This document shows positions 47,001-55,781 of a DNA stretch of 64,000 nt, piece by piece. The notes under the pieces were generated by a model. The model saw only the letters and a program-made list of their open reading frames with translations, was not told the DNA's origin and did not search any database. The stretch comes from Capilliphycus robustus (GTDB lineage: Bacteria > Cyanobacteriota > Cyanobacteriia > Cyanobacteriales > Microcoleaceae): NCBI RefSeq assembly GCF_034932365.1, contig NZ_JAYGHR010000061.1:124001-188000 (forward strand), read 5' to 3'. The position numbers and the translations under genes were made by a program. Every line of letters starts with the position of its first letter. The first letter of the stretch is position 1.

Positions 47001-49052
47001 TACGCCAATTTGGTTAAATTTTTTGCGGAAAATGGCGAGTTACCCGAAGATTTCAGCGCCCTTGAAACTTCCGATCCGGTATCGTTGCGACAGGCGATCG
47101 CGAAGGGTTTGGGTGTTGGGGATGAGGTGTCGGGTGTCGGGTGTCGGGTGTCGGGTGTTGGGGATGAGGTTTCGGGTGTCGGGTTTCCGGTTTCGGGTGA
47201 TTTATCGGCTTTTTTAACCGATACTTCTATTCCTGCTTTTTCCTACGATTTGATGTTTGCCGAGGTATTTTATCCCACCGGAAATTTAAACGAGGTTCAC
47301 GGTTTTGATGTTGTTTTAGGTAATCCACCTTGGGATGCTGTTCGACCCAAAGCTAAAGAATTTTTTGCATCTTATGATTTTGGGATTTTAGATGCACCAA
47401 CTAAACCAGAAAGAATTGCGATTGAAGAACGGATAAAAGCAGATGCAAAGATTTCCAAACTTCACGAAGATTATGAGGCAGAATTTAAAGAACAGCATCA
47501 AATTCACGATATTTTATATCAATATCAAGTCGTCCGTGTTAACGGTTCAAAAACGGGAGGCGATCCAGATGCAGCCAAGTTATTTGCAGAGCGAAATACA
47601 CAACTTTTACATCAATCTGGTTTAACAGGTGTCGTCATTCCATCAGGATTTCACGCCAATGAAGGAGCGACGGGAATTAGACGGCTTTACTTTGAAAATA
47701 TGGCTTGTCAGTGCTGTTATTCTTTTGAAAACCGCAGAAAGTTATTTGAAATTCATGCAAGTTTCAAATTTGCAACTGTTATTGCTCAAAAAGGAAAGCA
47801 AACCACAGAATTTCCCTGTGCTTTTTATCTCCATGATGATGAATGGCTGTTTGAGGAAAAAGAACAGCGTCCACCTTTAAACTACACCCTTGATTTTATT
47901 CAAAAAACCGGGGGCGATTATCTCAGTTTGTTAGAATTGCAGTCTGAGAAAGATTTAGAAGTTGCTAAAGTTTGTTTTGCCAATGGTGAACCCTTTGGAA
48001 CGGTTTGCGATCGCTTAAAGATTAAATTAGGTCGTGAACTTCATATGACTGATGATGCTTGGCGGTTTACAAACACTGATGAGATTTTACCCAACGGTGA
48101 AGATCCTAGAGATCCGGATATTGCCAAACAATTGTTACAGCGAGGTTATCTGGTTCTACACGAAGGAAAAACCTTTCATCAATATAATGATAGATGGGAA
48201 GAACGACCCCGATATTTAGTAGAAATTAACAAGCTAGTTGATAAACCCGGTTGGTTATCTGCTGTTCCTTATTTTCGTTTATCTTTTCGAGATATTGCTA
48301 GTTCTACAAATGAACGAACCTTGATTTTTGCCGTGATTGGATTCTCAATTTTTGGCAATACATCGCCTTGTGAAAAAATTCCCAGACAACGCTCCAATGT
48401 ATCTGCTCTTATTCTTCAAAGTGCTGCAAATTCTTTTTGTACAGATTGGCTAATAAGATTACAAACAGCAGCTCATGTTAATCTTTTCATCCTCAACCGT
48501 ATTCCGATACCCAACACCCAACACCCGACACCCGACACCCGACACCCGACACCCGACACCTTCCTCGCCCATTCCGCCCTTCGTTTAACTTGTAATCATT
48601 CGGGTTATGAACCATTGTGGCGTGAACAGTTGGGTGATGTATGGCGAGAAAATAATAGTTTAGAAGGCGAAAACTCAACGGTTAAATTTCCGGTATTAGC
48701 CAGTGATGATGAACGTTGGAAAGTTCGGGCTGCTATTGACGCCGTTATCGCCCAAGCGTACCACCTCAACCGAGAACAATATTGTCATGTTCTTTCGACA
48801 TTTAGCCACAAAAGTTATCCGAAAGCACGCCAATTGTGTTTGGAAATGTTCGATGAATTAGAAAGTATTGGACTGGAAGCGTTTACGCAAAAATATGACC
48901 CCTATCACGATATTCCGTTAAATGAAAACCTCCCCAAACCCGTGATTAGTTTACCCATTCCCGAAACCAATTCGGCGACAACAGATGACGGTTTTCAACT
49001 GACTTCCCCACCCGTTAAAGAGAAGTCAACCAAACGAAGGCGAAAGAAATAG
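44058..49052 (+). CDS. Very large N6-adenine DNA methylase, DISARM DrmMI-like, with repeat insertions
   Basis: 1664 residues. Methylase motifs: GSYYTPHSFVRFLVRETLG, LDPAMGSGHFLVEACRF (AdoMet binding, about 747-765) and DVVLGNPPWDAV (about 1088, catalytic NPPW). The C-terminal half resembles Eco57I/PglX-type target recognition. Three in-frame expansions are not protein-like: about residues 250-458 (44805-45425, which contain a complete other gene in a different frame), 47108-47205, and 48506-48562, all heptamer translations (HPTPDTR, SGVGCRV). Without these the protein is about 1400 residues, usual for DrmMI/PglX-like enzymes. It probably marks self DNA for the neighbouring helicases. Whether the expanded chain folds is unknown. 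Confidence 0.75.
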   Translation: MALEILEHNSFTGPAFPEPFVKFELEKQLTKKKLLAKTTGTEGKTLQQSWEVYRRKLRELSTMGGAVRVFNHVVEPLIERLGYATAEIADPVQTREGLESGGYLLKTADGSSKLRVWTTAFEEDLDAPAKRGLAYRFSHLRVAQRVLLTSGERVGLLTNGVELRVLISDPARPDSQLIVPIDTHWKRSRSVPDSYRLVLALSSPEGIVAVPELVEKARLQQAQVTKDLRVQARRAVRLFIQEILDRHQVSGVGFRVSGVGDGDEVSGILAGEDVSGIEGSQDLSGSQGLESGDEVSGVGFRVSGILAGEDVSGIEGSQDLSGSQGLESGDGSGGGVLPTDSEVSADRDLRTQQPDPKGGGINSGEYRRGEGQISSQRIHSTSIHRQRLADGVGNSSNDSRETGLSEPSGTRSNAETDLGSGFQAESFDQNLEAKTTPDTRHLKPDTQHPTPDTQHLPPDALAKQLWREGLIVVYRLLFVLKLETSDDPARAFSFASTSLWRNSFSPTTALAKYVRRVLDEGMETGEFLEQGLKQMFRMFAEGLECTELHVKPLGGALFGPNTTPILSSLSWGERAVAHLLDQLLWTAKRRGAIARERVHYGSLDVEDLGRVYEALLELEPGIATEPMCRLQRDKLQVVVPLAQGEKYRPVVQSETDGDIDIEDDNEEETPKRSKKTKVQWIEEIKPGQFYLRVGLGRKSSGSYYTPHSFVRFLVRETLGAKVDECSPKDDPNPPAILKLKVLDPAMGSGHFLVEACRFLGDRLYEACRLCDEKILAAEQASEPVDPATPNSDPNAIADVYRQRILALPDPEKKLLNYLPSSAPEGQESGYSQQEAQALCRRMVAVHCLYGVDKNPLAVELAKLSLWLESHAEGLPLTFLDHRLLLGDSLTGPFFHHLLTYPGTQQEIDPLLFRGIRERFTEAMAQALTHVKSLEATVGFNLSELKAKEAAKDKLDRALAPFKIIAAAWSGGVMLGNCDDIAYANLVKFFAENGELPEDFSALETSDPVSLRQAIAKGLGVGDEVSGVGCRVSGVGDEVSGVGFPVSGDLSAFLTDTSIPAFSYDLMFAEVFYPTGNLNEVHGFDVVLGNPPWDAVRPKAKEFFASYDFGILDAPTKPERIAIEERIKADAKISKLHEDYEAEFKEQHQIHDILYQYQVVRVNGSKTGGDPDAAKLFAERNTQLLHQSGLTGVVIPSGFHANEGATGIRRLYFENMACQCCYSFENRRKLFEIHASFKFATVIAQKGKQTTEFPCAFYLHDDEWLFEEKEQRPPLNYTLDFIQKTGGDYLSLLELQSEKDLEVAKVCFANGEPFGTVCDRLKIKLGRELHMTDDAWRFTNTDEILPNGEDPRDPDIAKQLLQRGYLVLHEGKTFHQYNDRWEERPRYLVEINKLVDKPGWLSAVPYFRLSFRDIASSTNERTLIFAVIGFSIFGNTSPCEKIPRQRSNVSALILQSAANSFCTDWLIRLQTAAHVNLFILNRIPIPNTQHPTPDTRHPTPDTFLAHSALRLTCNHSGYEPLWREQLGDVWRENNSLEGENSTVKFPVLASDDERWKVRAAIDAVIAQAYHLNREQYCHVLSTFSHKSYPKARQLCLEMFDELESIGLEAFTQKYDPYHDIPLNENLPKPVISLPIPETNSATTDDGFQLTSPPVKEKSTKRRRKK
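44805..45430 (+). mobile_element. In-gene insertion: heptamer tracts around a four-helix-bundle gene
   Basis: About 621 bp (a multiple of three) interrupt the methylase reading between RLFIQEILDRHQ and DALAKQLWREGLIV. The insertion contains heptamer tracts at 44808-44860, 44935-44970 and 45364-45424. It also has a 111-bp tandem duplication that repeats the first about 19 codons of the inner gene (starts at 44875 and 44986), and one complete four-helix-bundle gene. The methylase frame stays open throughout. Confidence 0.7.
44986..45384 (+). CDS. Four-helix bundle protein (S23 / 23S IVS-type family) nested in another frame
   Basis: 132 residues, with an AGGGGAAG ribosome-binding site ahead of ATG 44986. 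REVKTYRDLRVWNQAMDLVV, YGLSSQIQRAAVSIPANIAEGKG (in two parts) and YIQHLYIANGSLMELETHLM are typical of the four-helix-bundle family known from 23S rRNA intervening sequences and related to DGR Avd proteins. It lies in the +1 frame relative to the methylase, whose frame reads through it as Ser/Gly-rich nonsense. Its last codons run into the heptamers (QHPTPDT). A truncated copy of its first 19 codons lies 111 bp upstream. No rRNA or DGR is nearby. It is the likely payload of the inserted unit. Confidence 0.8.
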   Translation: MSVELREVKTYRDLRVWNQAMDLVVECYQLTRKFPQTETYGLSSQIQRAAVSIPANIAEGKGRYHLKEYIQHLYIANGSLMELETHLMIAGRLAYLNHQELEAMLKLTSEVGSKLNRLIKTLKQKQHPTPDT

Positions 49053-49155
49053 TAAGCTGTTGTGCATTTAAACTGCATTGTAAAGATAGGTGTCGGGTGT
49101 CGGGTGTCGGGTGTTGGGCGTTGGGTGTTGGGTAATTTAGATGTGTAACAGCTTA
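49053..49155. mobile_element. MITE-like palindromic element with heptamer core, downstream copy
   Basis: It starts right after the methylase stop. The arms are 49053-49083 (TAAGCTGTTGTGCATTTAAA start) and 49133-49155 (ending TGTGTAACAGCTTA), inverted with about 17 of 22 matches. The core is GGTGTCGGGTGTCGGG-type heptamers, 49088-49132. It pairs with the copy at 43873-44054. Confidence 0.65.
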
Positions 49156-49216
49156 TTGGTTTGTAAATTGTTGTCTCGGTTTATCCAATATGAAAGATAA
49201 AAAGCAATGCAACCCA

Positions 49217-49300
49217 GGATTAATCCCCCTAAATCCCCCTTCAAAAGGGGGACTTTCAACCGTGTTATTCTTTATTCCCCCCTTTCAAAGCGGTAGGGGA
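49217..49300. repeat. AATCCCCCTAAATCCCCC dispersed repeat with hairpin
   Basis: AATCCCCCTAAATCCCCCTT then CAAAAGGGGGACTTT forms a short strong hairpin. A related CCCCCCTTTCAAAG motif follows at 49275-49292. This repeat style is common between cyanobacterial genes. It lies in the gap before the DUF1998 helicase gene. Confidence 0.6.
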
Positions 49301-49347
49301 TTCAACTATTTAATTTTTTCATCTCATAGAGTTTAAGAGGTCAAATT

Positions 49348-52300
49348 ATGCTGGTTCTACAACTTCAGGAAATTCTCGATAAAGGTGAAGATGCGATTGT
49401 TGCAGCGAGTACATTTTTGGCTCAAAAAATGGCAACTCTTGACTGTGCAGACGTAGATAAAATTTCAACGGAAACGCTGAATTTATTGTTTGCTAAAATT
49501 CCCCAAAATTGGCAATTTGTTGAGTTTGCAGAGATTATTAATATAGATACTCTCAGCGCTCAATTTTCTCAGCAGTTGGTTCAGTTTGTACAGCAGCGAG
49601 TTGAACAAAACTCCGTTTCTCCCAACACCCAACACCCAACATCCGAAACCCAACACCCAAAACCCAACACCCAAAACCCAACACCCGACACCCAACACCC
49701 GACACCCGAAACCCCCCTTCATCCGATTAAAATTTTAGATCATGTTATTGCTGAATATCGGGATTATTTATTGACGGAATTTCGGGCGAAAGATCCCCTT
49801 TTAAAACAGTCCCTAGAGGATGCAATTGATCGACCTTTGTTTTTAGCCCAAGAACCATTTTATCAGGTTCATCGTCCGTTTAAATCCGGGGAACGTTGGC
49901 GAAATTTACCGATTGATCGCCGACTCGCCGAGGTAATGGAAAAGCGTTCTAAGAGCAAATTAGCCTATTTACATCAGTCGGATGCGATCGCCCATTTGTT
50001 AGGAGAAAATGCTTCGCCGTTGGTGGTGACAACCGGAACCGGAAGCGGAAAAACCGAGACGTTTTTACTTCCCGTTATTCAGAATGCGATCGAAGATAGT
50101 GTCGCTTTTAAAAAATCGGGATTAACTGCAATTTTAGTTTATCCGATGAACGCCCTCTCAAACGATCAACTGTTGCGAATTAACACTTATTTACAGGATT
50201 CCGGTTGGGCGGGTGCGGTTTCGGTGGCAAAATACGATCGGGGAACCACCCAACAAGAACGGTATCAACTGCGAGAAAATCCCCCTCAAATCTTGTTGAC
50301 GAACTACATGATGTTAGAATATTTGTTGGTTCGTCCGGCGGATCGAGAACGGATATTTGCCAATCATCGCTGTCGGTTTTTGGTGTTGGATGAAGTTCAC
50401 AGCTATCGGGGAAGCTTGGGGAGCAATATCGCGCTGTTGGTGCGGCGTTTACAAGCCCATTTAAAACGAGCCACACAGGATTATTATCTGGAAAATCGGC
50501 AGGGACTCGATAACTTTGGGGGGCGTCGCTATCCGGTATTAATTCCGGTGGGAACTTCGGCAACCATTAAAAGTGTAGCCGAAAAAAATGGCAATTCAGA
50601 GGAAGAAACCCTCACCTCTCTCGAACAGCGAGACAGGGCGGTACAGGAATTTTTTGGGAAAATATCCGGCGCCCCTCCCCAAAATATTCGGGTGATCGGG
50701 GAAGAATTAGAAGAAATTGTCACCCCTTCCGAGGCGGTTTATTCATCCCAACCCGTCGCGATCGCAGATATCGACATCCAAAACTCCGAAGCCGTCACCC
50801 GTGCCATTTGTCAGCTATCGGAACAACCCTTAACAACTCCCCTCGATGAAGCGGTTCAACGGACTCGATTACTGTGGGATTTAAACCGTTGGTTAATTCG
50901 TTCTCCGATGTCTCTGACTCAAATTGTAGAGAAAGTGAAAACCGAAGTCAAACCCCGCCAAAACTGTTCCCCCGAGTCGCTGCAAAAAGAGATCGAAACC
51001 GCCCTACTCGCCGGCGCCGCCTTACCGGAAGGAACGCCGGGAGCGTTGAGAATACGGGCGCATCGCTTCATTCGGGGCGGATGGCATTTTTATCGCTGTC
51101 TCAACCCCGAGTGCGGGAAACTCTACCCGATGGGAGAAGAACGCTGTCGCTGCGGCTATTCTACGGCGCCGCTGTACCTGTGTCGCAACTGCGGGGCGCA
51201 CTACCTGCGGCTTGTGGGAAAATCCCCCGTCGATCCGGGAGCCGAACCCCTGCGCCCCAGTGGAGAGCCTTCAGAAGAACACGAGTGGATGCTGTACGAA
51301 GCGAGTCGGTTTGAGAGCTTGATCGGGGTTGAAGACGAAGAGGATAGCCCCTCCGTTGAAGAAAATAACCCCCCCAAAACCCGCAAGCGTAAATCCTCAA
51401 AAACCGGAAAACAAACCGAACAAATGCGTCGGCGTCCGGTTTGTTCGGGTTCGTTCGATCCGAAAAGCTTGGCGTTCAGCTTTGAAGAAAACCTCTATCC
51501 GATGAAAATTACCCTCGCCCCCGCCCGGACTCGCTGTTTGTGTTGCGGGGGAACGGGGGGAAGTCGCAACGTTGTTACTCCGGTGGCGTTGGGAACCTCG
51601 GCGGCGGTGAAAGTGTTGAGCGAAGGGTTGATGGAGTCGTTGGCGGCGGTTCGCTCCACACAGCCCGGACAGGCGGGGAAAGAGAGGCTGTTGGTGTTTA
51701 GCGATAGCCGTCAGGATGCGGCCCATCAAGCCCGTTTTATTCATTTTGCCAGCCGTTACGACCGGATGAGACGGCGGCTGATCGGGTTGCTCAAAGAGGA
51801 GGGAACGTTAAAATTACAGAGGGCCGTAGAGTTGTTGAGCGATCGCGCCCTGCAAGTTCGGGATAATCCCAATCTACCGGAACATAACCAGCGCCGCATT
51901 TCCTCCGAAGACCGCCAAAAAATTCAAGCCTGGGAAGAAGCGCCGTTATTGGATGAAATTGCGATCAATGCCGGCTACCGAGGAACGCTGATTAATTTGG
52001 GGTTGGTGAGGGTTGCCTACGATGAATTGGAGGATTATATTCAAGAACAGGGGGCAAGTTTGGCGCAAAGTTTGGGCGTCGAATTAAACCAGCTTTATTA
52101 TCTCTGCACCTGCATTTTGAATGAAATCCGAATTCGGGGCTGCGTTTCCCGCGAACTGCTGCGCTATCATCCCGACAGTGTTCGCATTCCCGAATATTTA
52201 AAAAAGGCAAATTGGGAGCGGCGAGTTCGATCGCCCCAAGGGTTTGCGCTGTCGGCGACGGGCGAACCAGTGGGGTATATTGATGCGGCAGAAATTCCCT

Positions 52301-55080
52301 ATGGGATCAAACATTTGAACTGTTGGCGAAAACCAAAATCCGGCGGTCGGGGGCCGAGTTTGGAGCGGATTTTAAAATATTTGGTCGAACGGTTTAACGG
52401 CTCGCCCAAGGTGGAAATGAGCCACATGATCGAATTGTTGGAATTTTTGCGGGCCGGCGCCTATTTGGTGGCGGCAGATGTTTACGGTTATCGGGAAAGC
52501 CGGCAACTGTTGCAGGTGAACGACGATGAAATTTTATTCGAGCTTTTAACCTCTTCCCAACGGTTGCGCTGTCAGGTTTGCGGAACTCCCGCCGGCGGAT
52601 TTTCGGTAAATTTTCCCTGCTGTCAGTGTCACGGTTCTTTGGTCGAGTGGAGCGATGCCGAGGTCAATCAAAACCGCACGGTTAAACGGATTCAGGCTAG
52701 TGATATTATTTCGCTCAATGCCAGGGAACATACCGCCCAGGTTCCCAACGATGAACGGGTGATTATTGAGGAATTGTTTAAGGGGGATTTGAGCCAGTCT
52801 ACGGTGAATTTGTTGGCTTGTTCGCCCACTTTGGAAATGGGTATTGATGTGGGGGGGTTGGATGCGGTTATCTTGCGAAACGTTCCCCCCCGCCCGGATA
52901 ACTACGCTCAACGGGGAGGACGGGCCGGACGCCGGACCCGGGTGGGATTGGTGATCAGTTACGCTCGCAGCACCCCCCACGACCAATATTTTTATGACAA
53001 ACCCGCAGAGATGATTTCTGGGGAAGTTCCCGCGCCTGCGGTGGCTTTGGGAAATCGGGATGTGATTTTTCGCCATCTGCACGCGATCGCATTTGGGGCG
53101 GCTGAACCCGGACTGGCGGGAAAAATGCTCGATTATGTTTCTCCCCAGGGCGAAATTAAACAGGAAGACGTTGATGCTTTAATTGCCGGGGTGAGGGTGC
53201 AGTTCGAGGCGGCGATCGCTTTGGCGAAGGAAGCTTGGCAGGACGGTATCTTAGCAGAAGCGGAGTTGGACGAGTCTCAGTTGCGAGCGTCGTTAGAGAA
53301 ATTGCCCGACCGCATTCAAGATGTGATTAATCGTACCGCCCGACAGGTGATCGAACTGCGACAGGCACTTGATGTTTATCATCAAAATCTTCAGGGAAGG
53401 GGGGCGGCGATCCATTCTGAGAAATTAATTGCTCAGATTTTGGGACTCCCGGGCGATCGCAATCAAAAGGCGGCGGAAGCCGACGACCGTTCCGGGGGAT
53501 ATCCGCTGCGACGGTTTGCCGAGTTTGGCATTCTTCCCGGATACGAATTTCCGACTCAACCTGCGGCGTTGCGGTTGCTGGAAGACAAACACGAAGCCGA
53601 TCCCATCACGACGGCCCGTCGGGTGGGGATTAATCAGTTTCGCCCCGACGCTCAAGTTTATGCTCGCACCCGCCGCTGGAAAGTGATCGGACTGGATCGG
53701 TCTTCTCCCTGGAATCCCCCAGCCGATCAACCGAATTGGCTGTACGGGGTGTGTCGGACTTGCGGGTTGCGCCACACTGCCGATGAACCTTTTTGTCCCC
53801 GGTGCGGCTGCGATCGGCCAAAACAAAGCCTACCGGCGGCGGAGTTTGCCGGATTTTTGGCACGGGCTGATGAAAGTCCGATCCTTGATGAAGAAGAACG
53901 TTATGCGGCCCGCAATTTAATTCAGGTTTATCCCCAATGGAACGGACAGGTGATCGGTCGTTGGCGGGTTGGAGACGGCTGGATGTTGCGCCTGAGTCGA
54001 GAGGAAGAAGTGCGATGGTTGAATGAAGGGTTTCCCCCTTCGGAGAAAGAACTGGAAGCCGAAATTTCTCCACTGCACAGCCAAGCTAAGGGGTATTTGC
54101 TTTGTGGTTCTTGCGGAAAGTTGCTCAATATTCCCGAAACTAAAGCAACTCGTTCGGGAGGACGTCGGAGAACTCGCAGCGCCTCCGAGGGAGAACGAGA
54201 TATTTATGGTCACGCCCAACAGTGTCCCCAACGGGGAACTCCGCCCCGCCCGATCGCGTTGGTGACAGCCGAAAAAGCCGAGGTTTTGCGGTTGATCGTT
54301 TCGGTGCCTCGCGAGACGAGCGATGAGAAGCTGCTAGCTTGGGGTTTATCGTTGGGATATGCTTTGAAGGCGGGGATGCAGCACTGTTATATGTTGGATG
54401 ATTCGGAGGTTGTTTTTGAGTTTGAAGGGTCGTGGACGGTTGAGGAGGATGGCCGGCGCTACCGTGTGGCAACTCTGACGTTTATTGACCCGAGTTTGGG
54501 GGGAAGCGGTTATCTGCGCCGAATTGCCACAGAATGGCATCGAGTCGCCGCCCGCGCCCTGGAACATTTGGATCATCCCGATTGTCAAACGGCTTGTTAT
54601 CGCTGTTTAAAAACTTATCAAAATCAGCGTTACCACGATTTATTAAACTGGACTCTAATTGCGCCGGTTTTGGAAGCTTTACAGAAGAATATTCCCGAAG
54701 AACAGCCCCTTAAATTGGGCGATTTGGATGCTGTTAAGCCCTGGTTGGATGCTTACGCGGAGGGGGTGAATTCTCCTTTAGAATTAAAGTTTCTTCGATT
54801 ATTTGAGCGGTACGGGTTTTTTCCTCAAAAGCAGGTTCCAGTCGCCCCCAATATGGGGGAACAGCCGATTTCAATCGCCGATTTTGCGGTATCCGAGAAG
54901 AAGTTGGCGATTTATATCGATGGTGCGGCGTTTCACCGGGGAGCGGCTTTGAGACGCGATCGCCATATTCGAGACAGTTTGCGGCGCAGTTCTTCTCCTT
55001 GGCAAGTTGTAGAGCTAAAAGCGGCCGATCTTAAGCGAGGAGAGGAGTTGGTTGAATCATTAAAGACCCTGATTCAATAG
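49348..55080 (+). CDS. DEAD/DEAH helicase - zinc ribbons - DUF1998 - nuclease-like protein (DrmA/DrmB- or DruE-like)
   Basis: 1910 residues. Helicase motifs: TTGTGSGKTETFLLPVI (about 228-244), FLVLDEVHSYRG (about 348), and VGGLDAVILRNVPPRPDNYA with QRGGRAGRR (about 1170-1200). Several zinc-type Cys clusters lie between and after (CRCGYSTAPLYLCRNCG, CQVCG..CCQCHG, VCRTCGLRHT..CPRCGCDRP, LLCGSCGK). A DUF1998 region is seen near 1730-1770 (HLDHPDCQTACYRCLKTYQN). The last ~110 residues look like a DUF559/Vsr-like endonuclease (ISIADFAVSEKKLAIYIDG and then RD..R). Canonical DISARM has separate drmA and drmB plus the PLD protein drmC; here helicase and DUF1998 are fused with a different nuclease. 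Druantia DruE is the alternative kin. A heptamer tract is inserted at residues 90-122. Confidence 0.72.
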   Translation: MLVLQLQEILDKGEDAIVAASTFLAQKMATLDCADVDKISTETLNLLFAKIPQNWQFVEFAEIINIDTLSAQFSQQLVQFVQQRVEQNSVSPNTQHPTSETQHPKPNTQNPTPDTQHPTPETPLHPIKILDHVIAEYRDYLLTEFRAKDPLLKQSLEDAIDRPLFLAQEPFYQVHRPFKSGERWRNLPIDRRLAEVMEKRSKSKLAYLHQSDAIAHLLGENASPLVVTTGTGSGKTETFLLPVIQNAIEDSVAFKKSGLTAILVYPMNALSNDQLLRINTYLQDSGWAGAVSVAKYDRGTTQQERYQLRENPPQILLTNYMMLEYLLVRPADRERIFANHRCRFLVLDEVHSYRGSLGSNIALLVRRLQAHLKRATQDYYLENRQGLDNFGGRRYPVLIPVGTSATIKSVAEKNGNSEEETLTSLEQRDRAVQEFFGKISGAPPQNIRVIGEELEEIVTPSEAVYSSQPVAIADIDIQNSEAVTRAICQLSEQPLTTPLDEAVQRTRLLWDLNRWLIRSPMSLTQIVEKVKTEVKPRQNCSPESLQKEIETALLAGAALPEGTPGALRIRAHRFIRGGWHFYRCLNPECGKLYPMGEERCRCGYSTAPLYLCRNCGAHYLRLVGKSPVDPGAEPLRPSGEPSEEHEWMLYEASRFESLIGVEDEEDSPSVEENNPPKTRKRKSSKTGKQTEQMRRRPVCSGSFDPKSLAFSFEENLYPMKITLAPARTRCLCCGGTGGSRNVVTPVALGTSAAVKVLSEGLMESLAAVRSTQPGQAGKERLLVFSDSRQDAAHQARFIHFASRYDRMRRRLIGLLKEEGTLKLQRAVELLSDRALQVRDNPNLPEHNQRRISSEDRQKIQAWEEAPLLDEIAINAGYRGTLINLGLVRVAYDELEDYIQEQGASLAQSLGVELNQLYYLCTCILNEIRIRGCVSRELLRYHPDSVRIPEYLKKANWERRVRSPQGFALSATGEPVGYIDAAEIPYGIKHLNCWRKPKSGGRGPSLERILKYLVERFNGSPKVEMSHMIELLEFLRAGAYLVAADVYGYRESRQLLQVNDDEILFELLTSSQRLRCQVCGTPAGGFSVNFPCCQCHGSLVEWSDAEVNQNRTVKRIQASDIISLNAREHTAQVPNDERVIIEELFKGDLSQSTVNLLACSPTLEMGIDVGGLDAVILRNVPPRPDNYAQRGGRAGRRTRVGLVISYARSTPHDQYFYDKPAEMISGEVPAPAVALGNRDVIFRHLHAIAFGAAEPGLAGKMLDYVSPQGEIKQEDVDALIAGVRVQFEAAIALAKEAWQDGILAEAELDESQLRASLEKLPDRIQDVINRTARQVIELRQALDVYHQNLQGRGAAIHSEKLIAQILGLPGDRNQKAAEADDRSGGYPLRRFAEFGILPGYEFPTQPAALRLLEDKHEADPITTARRVGINQFRPDAQVYARTRRWKVIGLDRSSPWNPPADQPNWLYGVCRTCGLRHTADEPFCPRCGCDRPKQSLPAAEFAGFLARADESPILDEEERYAARNLIQVYPQWNGQVIGRWRVGDGWMLRLSREEEVRWLNEGFPPSEKELEAEISPLHSQAKGYLLCGSCGKLLNIPETKATRSGGRRRTRSASEGERDIYGHAQQCPQRGTPPRPIALVTAEKAEVLRLIVSVPRETSDEKLLAWGLSLGYALKAGMQHCYMLDDSEVVFEFEGSWTVEEDGRRYRVATLTFIDPSLGGSGYLRRIATEWHRVAARALEHLDHPDCQTACYRCLKTYQNQRYHDLLNWTLIAPVLEALQKNIPEEQPLKLGDLDAVKPWLDAYAEGVNSPLELKFLRLFERYGFFPQKQVPVAPNMGEQPISIADFAVSEKKLAIYIDGAAFHRGAALRRDRHIRDSLRRSSSPWQVVELKAADLKRGEELVESLKTLIQ
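49617..49713 (+). repeat. CACCCAA/CACCCGA heptamers inside the helicase gene
   Basis: An in-frame tract translating as NTQHPTSETQHPKPNTQ and similar, between VEQNSVSP and PLHPIKILDHVIAEYRD. It contributes about 32 residues to a loop near the N-terminus and keeps the reading frame. Confidence 0.9.
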
Positions 55081-55292
55081 CCGGATTAATTTTAGGAGAA
55101 ACTGTTGCTAAATCGAAAAGGGGATGGGAAATCTTTGGGTGTCCGGTGTCCGGTGTCGGGCGTTCAATGAAACTTTAAGCCCGTCCCTTTTTGCAGCTTT
55201 ACTTTTCCAAGTTCATCTAATTTAGATGCTTAATAATTTTCCGAAATCAAAAGTTTTTATAACGACTCCCTGCTGCTTTTTTTCAGATAAAA
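55081..55292. other. Cargo/core boundary without a gene
   Basis: A 212-bp gap between the plus-strand defence module and the minus-strand transposition genes. It holds a short GTGTCCGGTGTCCGGTGTCG heptamer tract near 55138-55160 and AT-rich sequence. I see no gene. Confidence 0.5.
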
Positions 55293-55781
55293 CTATTGCT
55301 GACTTAACTGCTTTTTGATACTTACATACAACTCCTTCGTTGTTCTTGACCAAAGATTACCAAAATCGCCTCCCATCAGCTTCCAACAAATCAAAGGTTG
55401 AAAAGGAGCATTCACATCGTTCCATTCGGGTTGATTTCTTTTGGCGATCGCATCATTAAAAAATGATACCATCTCGTCAATTTGCTGACTCGTAATCGGT
55501 TGACCATTCGCCAAGGCTTCCGATAAAACCCAGGTCTTGCGGCCACCGTTATCGTAGTAAAGTTTTAGCCCTTCTTGAGCTTCTTGGGACACCTCAGACG
55601 GTGCGATCACTTCATACTCAGGTGCGCTGGACTCTGACCGTGATACCATTGCTTGGACTGTCAACTCCATGTCAACCAATTCGATGTAAATCTTGGAACA
55701 GGCAGCTTGAAACTGAGAATATGGGTTTTCTAACGTTTCGGTAGTCGAGTCCATAGCCGTATTTAGAGGTACTTTTGACAT
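55293..55781 (-). CDS. Hypothetical protein downstream of tniQ
   Basis: About 162 residues from ATG 55781 (MSKVPLNTAMDSTTETL); a longer frame starts at 55874. It is soluble and mixed helical: YSQFQAACSKIYIELVDMEL, YDNGGRKTWVLSEALANG, PITSQQIDEMVSFFNDAIAK, GGDFGNLWSRTTKELYVSI. It starts inside the end of the zinc-ribbon gene, so the two are probably translated together, downstream of tnsABC-tniQ. I do not recognise it. It could be a transposition accessory factor or the first cargo gene. Confidence 0.5.
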   Translation of the reverse strand: MSKVPLNTAMDSTTETLENPYSQFQAACSKIYIELVDMELTVQAMVSRSESSAPEYEVIAPSEVSQEAQEGLKLYYDNGGRKTWVLSEALANGQPITSQQIDEMVSFFNDAIAKRNQPEWNDVNAPFQPLICWKLMGGDFGNLWSRTTKELYVSIKKQLSQQ

